Source: Euperipatoides rowelli (Eukaryota > Onychophora > Udeonychophora > Euonychophora > Peripatopsidae). From it: a stretch of DNA of 10,248 bases. Every line of letters begins with the position of its first letter. Positions within the stretch are counted from its first letter, which is position 1. Shown piece by piece: positions 8,288-10,248 of the stretch. The notes under the pieces are model-generated. The model saw only the letters and a list, made by a program, of their open reading frames with translations, was not told the origin of the DNA and made no database searches. The translations under genes were made by a program, and so were the position numbers. The stretch is from NCBI GenBank assembly GCA_003024985.2, contig PXIH01S0007957.1; one strand, written 5' to 3'.

Positions 8288-8379
8288 TGTAAGTAAACAA
8301 ATTTAATAATTTCTTGCACGTCCATATAGCCTAATACAAAGAGTGAAAGTGATCATGTAAAAGGAAATTCTGCTTTGAA

Positions 8380-8439
8380 TTAGCATTGTCTGATTTCTCA
8401 TATTTCTGCTTTAAAATATGAGAAATCAGACGATGCTAA
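8380..8439. repeat. Near-perfect 26-bp hairpin
   Basis: Arm 8380-8405 pairs with 8414-8439 over 26 bp, the only exception being a T/G position (8387/8432) that would be a G-U wobble in RNA. The loop 8406-8413 is CTGCTTTA. The total of 60 nt is in the size range of a microRNA precursor, but the stem lacks the usual bulges. TTCTGCTTT occurs at 8189, 8368 and 8404, partly in the loop. Whether it is transcribed cannot be told from sequence. Confidence 0.9.
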
Positions 8440-8495
8440 AAAAGAAGGGAATGTTATTTCTTTAGCTTGTGACTTCAAAATAGGAAAGACAGGAA

Positions 8496-8535
8496 AAAGC
8501 TGCATTGTTTAATAAAAATTGACTAAAGCTGCATT
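8496..8535. repeat. Short direct repeat
   Basis: AAAGCTGCATT occurs at 8496-8506 and again at 8525-8535, 29 bp apart, each followed by similar T-rich sequence. This may be a degenerate two-unit tandem repeat. Confidence 0.6.
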
Positions 8536-8608
8536 TAATAGTGTTAGTATCGAATGCTTGACATACATGATCAGAAAATATCTGGGAAGTGGTGATATTG
8601 ATCTAATG

Positions 8609-8830
8609 ATTCAATTCAATTTATTTGGTTTAAAGCAATGCTTTTTTACATAAAATATCGTTCAACAAACAAAATAATACATAAAATTTATAGTAAATAC
8701 AACAAATTTTTTCTAAAATGAATAAAACAAAAAACATTCAATCAAAATTTAACTCAGATAATATTGGACAAATCTTTCTTTTAAAAGCAGTTAAAGAATT
8801 ACACTCAAATGTTGAAATAGGTTCTATGAT
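8609..8830 (-). mobile_element. 3' end of a minus-strand non-LTR retrotransposon
   Basis: On the minus strand the sequence ends AATAAATTGAATTGAAT: a poly(A)-type signal (plus 8620-8625) followed by short tandem TTGAA units. This is the tail style of many CR1/L2-like LINEs. About 120 nt upstream lies a coding relic resembling the end of a LINE ORF2. The 5' limit cannot be seen. The element could continue into the uncharacterised stretch up to about 9700, or be a short 5'-truncated copy, which is usual for LINEs. Confidence 0.45.
8742..8830 (-). pseudogene. LINE ORF2 C-terminal relic
   Basis: The minus strand is open from 8830 to TGA at 8742-8744 (28 sense codons). It includes CNSLTAFKRKI. The terminal segment of CR1/L2/Rex-type ORF2 proteins typically has W-N-S-L-P, then I-R, then S-L-x-x-F-K-x-x-L-K before the stop. 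Here the SLTAFKRKI part fits, but the WNSLP segment is not legible and a stop (plus 8831-8833) interrupts the frame just upstream. No reverse transcriptase motifs were found further upstream, so the copy is dead. Confidence 0.42.
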
Positions 8831-8833
8831 TTA

Positions 8834-9729
8834 TAGAGTAATTTGAAACCCTATATTTTCTATGTTAGACAAATAGAGCAAATTCATGTTTTCTGGAGAT
8901 GTAATATGAGATAAATAATCTTGAAAGAGAATTTATTAATATATATCACATTATTTCTAATTATGGCAAAATGAGTTCTTAACTTTTTAACTATGTAGTC
9001 GTCAAGAACTGAAAAGTTGAATTTTTCGTAAAAAAAAAACAATCTTTATGGTGTTTAACTGGTTTGATATGGTTGTTTTCAATTTTGTATAAGTTATTAT
9101 CTTTATTTTTATTAAAGCTTAATATTACAGATTTTTCATGATTAATAGAGAGTTTGTTTAAAATACATCATCTATGAAAGGAATTGTCATTTTGGATAAT
9201 ATTAATGTCAATTTCACTATGGATATTAAAGATTTTAATATTGTCAGCTTATTGAAGTGTATTAGATTGGATAATTTGTTCTAGATCGCTTAAAGATCAG
9301 ATTGAGTATAAATCTATTGCTTTTTTTTTTTTTGTGATAAAATTCAAGCAGTCTTGTTCTCTCAGGAATACATTATTACAAGTATCTCCACTGTCCCCTC
9401 TTATTTTTTCACTATATGACTGATTTTGAAAATTGAGGATAGCATCAATGGATTTTGGACCCCAGGTATGATAGAGAAAATATAACGGTTATATATATTG
9501 ACGATTTGTCAAATTTTTATTGATTCTGTTAAAGACATTGTGTTTGAAGTGATTAGGAATTTGAGTACATGATGGGAACCAAAATCAATAGGGAGAAATC
9601 TTACATACACTCACTTTCAAGCAAACTTGTGTTTGTATATTTTTTTTTCTTGTATCACTAAAAATAATTTTTTTTTAAAGTCAACCTTTTTTTATATATA
9701 GTTTAATATGTCCTTAATAATCATATGTA
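8834..9729. other. Uncharacterised AT-rich stretch
   Basis: No gene can be named. On the minus strand, 9297-9488 is open for 63 codons, with mixed composition and less AT-driven residue use (it includes HTWGPKSIDAILNF and IRGDSGDTCNNVFLREQDC). It has no start codon and is bounded by stops at both ends. The adjacent minus-strand 9490-9610 also reads openly in two frames. This may be a decayed coding fragment of a host gene or transposable element. I do not recognise the protein. Confidence 0.35.
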
Positions 9730-9823
9730 GGGTTACATGGGGCAAAATGGGGACATTAAGCTTTGAAAGCTCATAGAAGGACAACCATTCATGATATAAA
9801 TATGAAAAAATTGGTGTAGATAC

Positions 9824-9829
9824 TTTATT
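9824..9829 (-). terminator. Poly(A) signal of the transposase transcript
   Basis: AATAAA on the minus strand lies about 140 nt downstream of the transposase stop codon and upstream of the transposon terminus. It is therefore correctly placed to end that transcript. Confidence 0.5.
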
Positions 9830-9913
9830 AATCTATAAAATCATTAACAATATTAATTTACATTACAAAAAGAAAACACTTCTAGAAAAAAATAAAAAAA
9901 TGAACTCATATTA

Positions 9914-9947
9914 CCCCATTTTGCCCCATATGCGGGGTAAAATGGGG
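9914..9947. repeat. Hairpin made of two terminal-repeat-like words
   Basis: CCCCATTTTGCCCC (9914-9927) pairs with GGGGTAAAATGGGG (9934-9947) over 14 positions with one G/T, around a six-base loop. The same 14-mer, GGGGCAAAATGGGG, forms the core of the element's terminus at 9739-9752. The copies may be subterminal transposase-binding sites or the mark of a related element nested in the 3' UTR. Confidence 0.85.
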
Positions 9948-9964
9948 ACACTATTATGCTTATA

Positions 9965-10248
9965 TTAATCTGGCTCACAAAGACCACACATATGTTCAGA
10001 TTCATCATCCTCATAAATTCCAGCACAAGAATAATGGGAACAGCTAACCCATCTTTCAGTAGACTNTGAATATAAATAATGGCAATACAAGCATTTGGTA
10101 CTGTCACAATCTTCTTCAGATGATGAATTTTCTTGTTTACTTTGGCTACTTATTTTTAGCTTTTTATTTTTTCCATTTATTCCTTTCTTTGTTTTGTTAT
10201 CTTTGGTGGACTGATTTTTAGTTTTAGATTCTTTTTGACTCAACAAAT
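9965..10248 (-). CDS. pogo/Tigger-like transposase, C-terminal part (partial)
   Basis: The frame is open from the window edge to TAA at 9965-9967. No ATG occurs, so this is an internal fragment of a longer gene. The first part (about 50 residues) is a Lys/Ser-rich linker. It is followed by a Cys-rich end: KCLYCHYLYS, then ERWVSCSHYSCAGIYEDD, then HMCGLCEPD. Many arthropod pogo/Tigger/jerky-type DDE transposases end in a PHD-like knuckle with C-x2-C, then W-x2-C-x2-C-x2-W-x-H-x2-C-A-G, then C-x2-C. Here the pieces are in order, but WVSC is joined almost directly to HYSCAG, so the second Cys of that pair and the Trp are missing. The N at 10066 makes one codon NAG (Lys, Gln, Glu or stop). The gene may be decayed. 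The catalytic DDE core is outside the window. Confidence 0.65.
   Translation of the reverse strand, partial: LLSQKESKTKNQSTKDNKTKKGINGKNKKLKISSQSKQENSSSEEDCDSTKCLYCHYLYSXSTERWVSCSHYSCAGIYEDDESEHMCGLCEPD

Larger units (their letters stand above)
9730..10248 (-). mobile_element. pogo/Tigger-like DNA transposon, one end (partial)
   Basis: A plausible terminal inverted repeat starts after TA (9728-9729) with GGGTTACATGGGGCAAAATG and continues GGGACATT, consistent with TA target insertion in the Tc1/mariner-pogo group. Inside it lie a poly(A) signal, a hairpin made of the same terminal word, and a minus-strand transposase C-terminus that runs off the window edge. The other terminus is therefore beyond 10248. 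Confidence 0.6.

Noticed and set aside
8380-8439. Confident microRNA gene call
   Set aside because: The size fits, but the stem is almost perfectly paired and no expression or conservation evidence is available, so it is recorded as a hairpin only.
9440-9620. Nuclear copy of mitochondrial DNA on the plus strand
   Set aside because: A plus-strand reading with TGA as Trp opens a longer frame, but no mitochondrial protein was recognisable in it.
1-10248. CRISPR array, tRNA or rRNA genes
   Set aside because: No regularly spaced direct repeats, cloverleaf with tRNA box motifs, or rRNA-like conserved blocks were seen.

Overview
The window looks like nuclear DNA of an animal, most likely an arthropod and perhaps a malacostracan crustacean (low certainty). 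It is AT-rich, with long homopolymer runs and long non-coding stretches. It holds one clear single-copy gene and relics of several metazoan transposon classes. There is nothing bacterial: no operon and no dense coding.

Layout. 1-900: AT-rich non-coding DNA. 915-952: a perfect 18-bp-arm palindrome, followed by the decayed 3' end of an IS630/Tc1-mariner-type transposon (about 960-1270). 1271-2595: AT-rich DNA ending in a good splice acceptor, so probably a 5'-UTR intron or the upstream flank. 2596-3746: the last, coding exon of an intact ZC3H10 orthologue (350 aa, three CCCH zinc fingers, coiled coil, conserved C-terminal tail). 3747 to about 5685: probable long 3' UTR with two groups of poly(A) signals. 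About 5686-7189: featureless AT-rich DNA.

7190 to the end is repeat-rich. It holds a hAT-type terminus (7190), a large imperfect foldback element with arms of about 100 nt (8032-8287), a nearly perfect 26-bp hairpin (8380-8439), the 3' tail of a minus-strand non-LTR retrotransposon (8609 to about 8830), and the terminus plus C-terminal transposase gene of a pogo/Tigger-like element (9730-10248, running off the window). That transposase ends in a Cys-rich PHD-like knuckle that has lost part of its metal-binding set.

The ZC3H10 gene and the mobile elements do not form a pathway: this is a host gene with accumulated transposable elements downstream. I see no convincing new multi-gene system. 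The most interesting unexplained items are the foldback at 8032-8287, the hairpin at 8380-8439, the palindrome at 915-952, and two short words (TACTGTA/TACAGTA and TAGGCTA/TAGCCTA) that recur far more often than base composition predicts. All positions, counts and alignments were made by eye.
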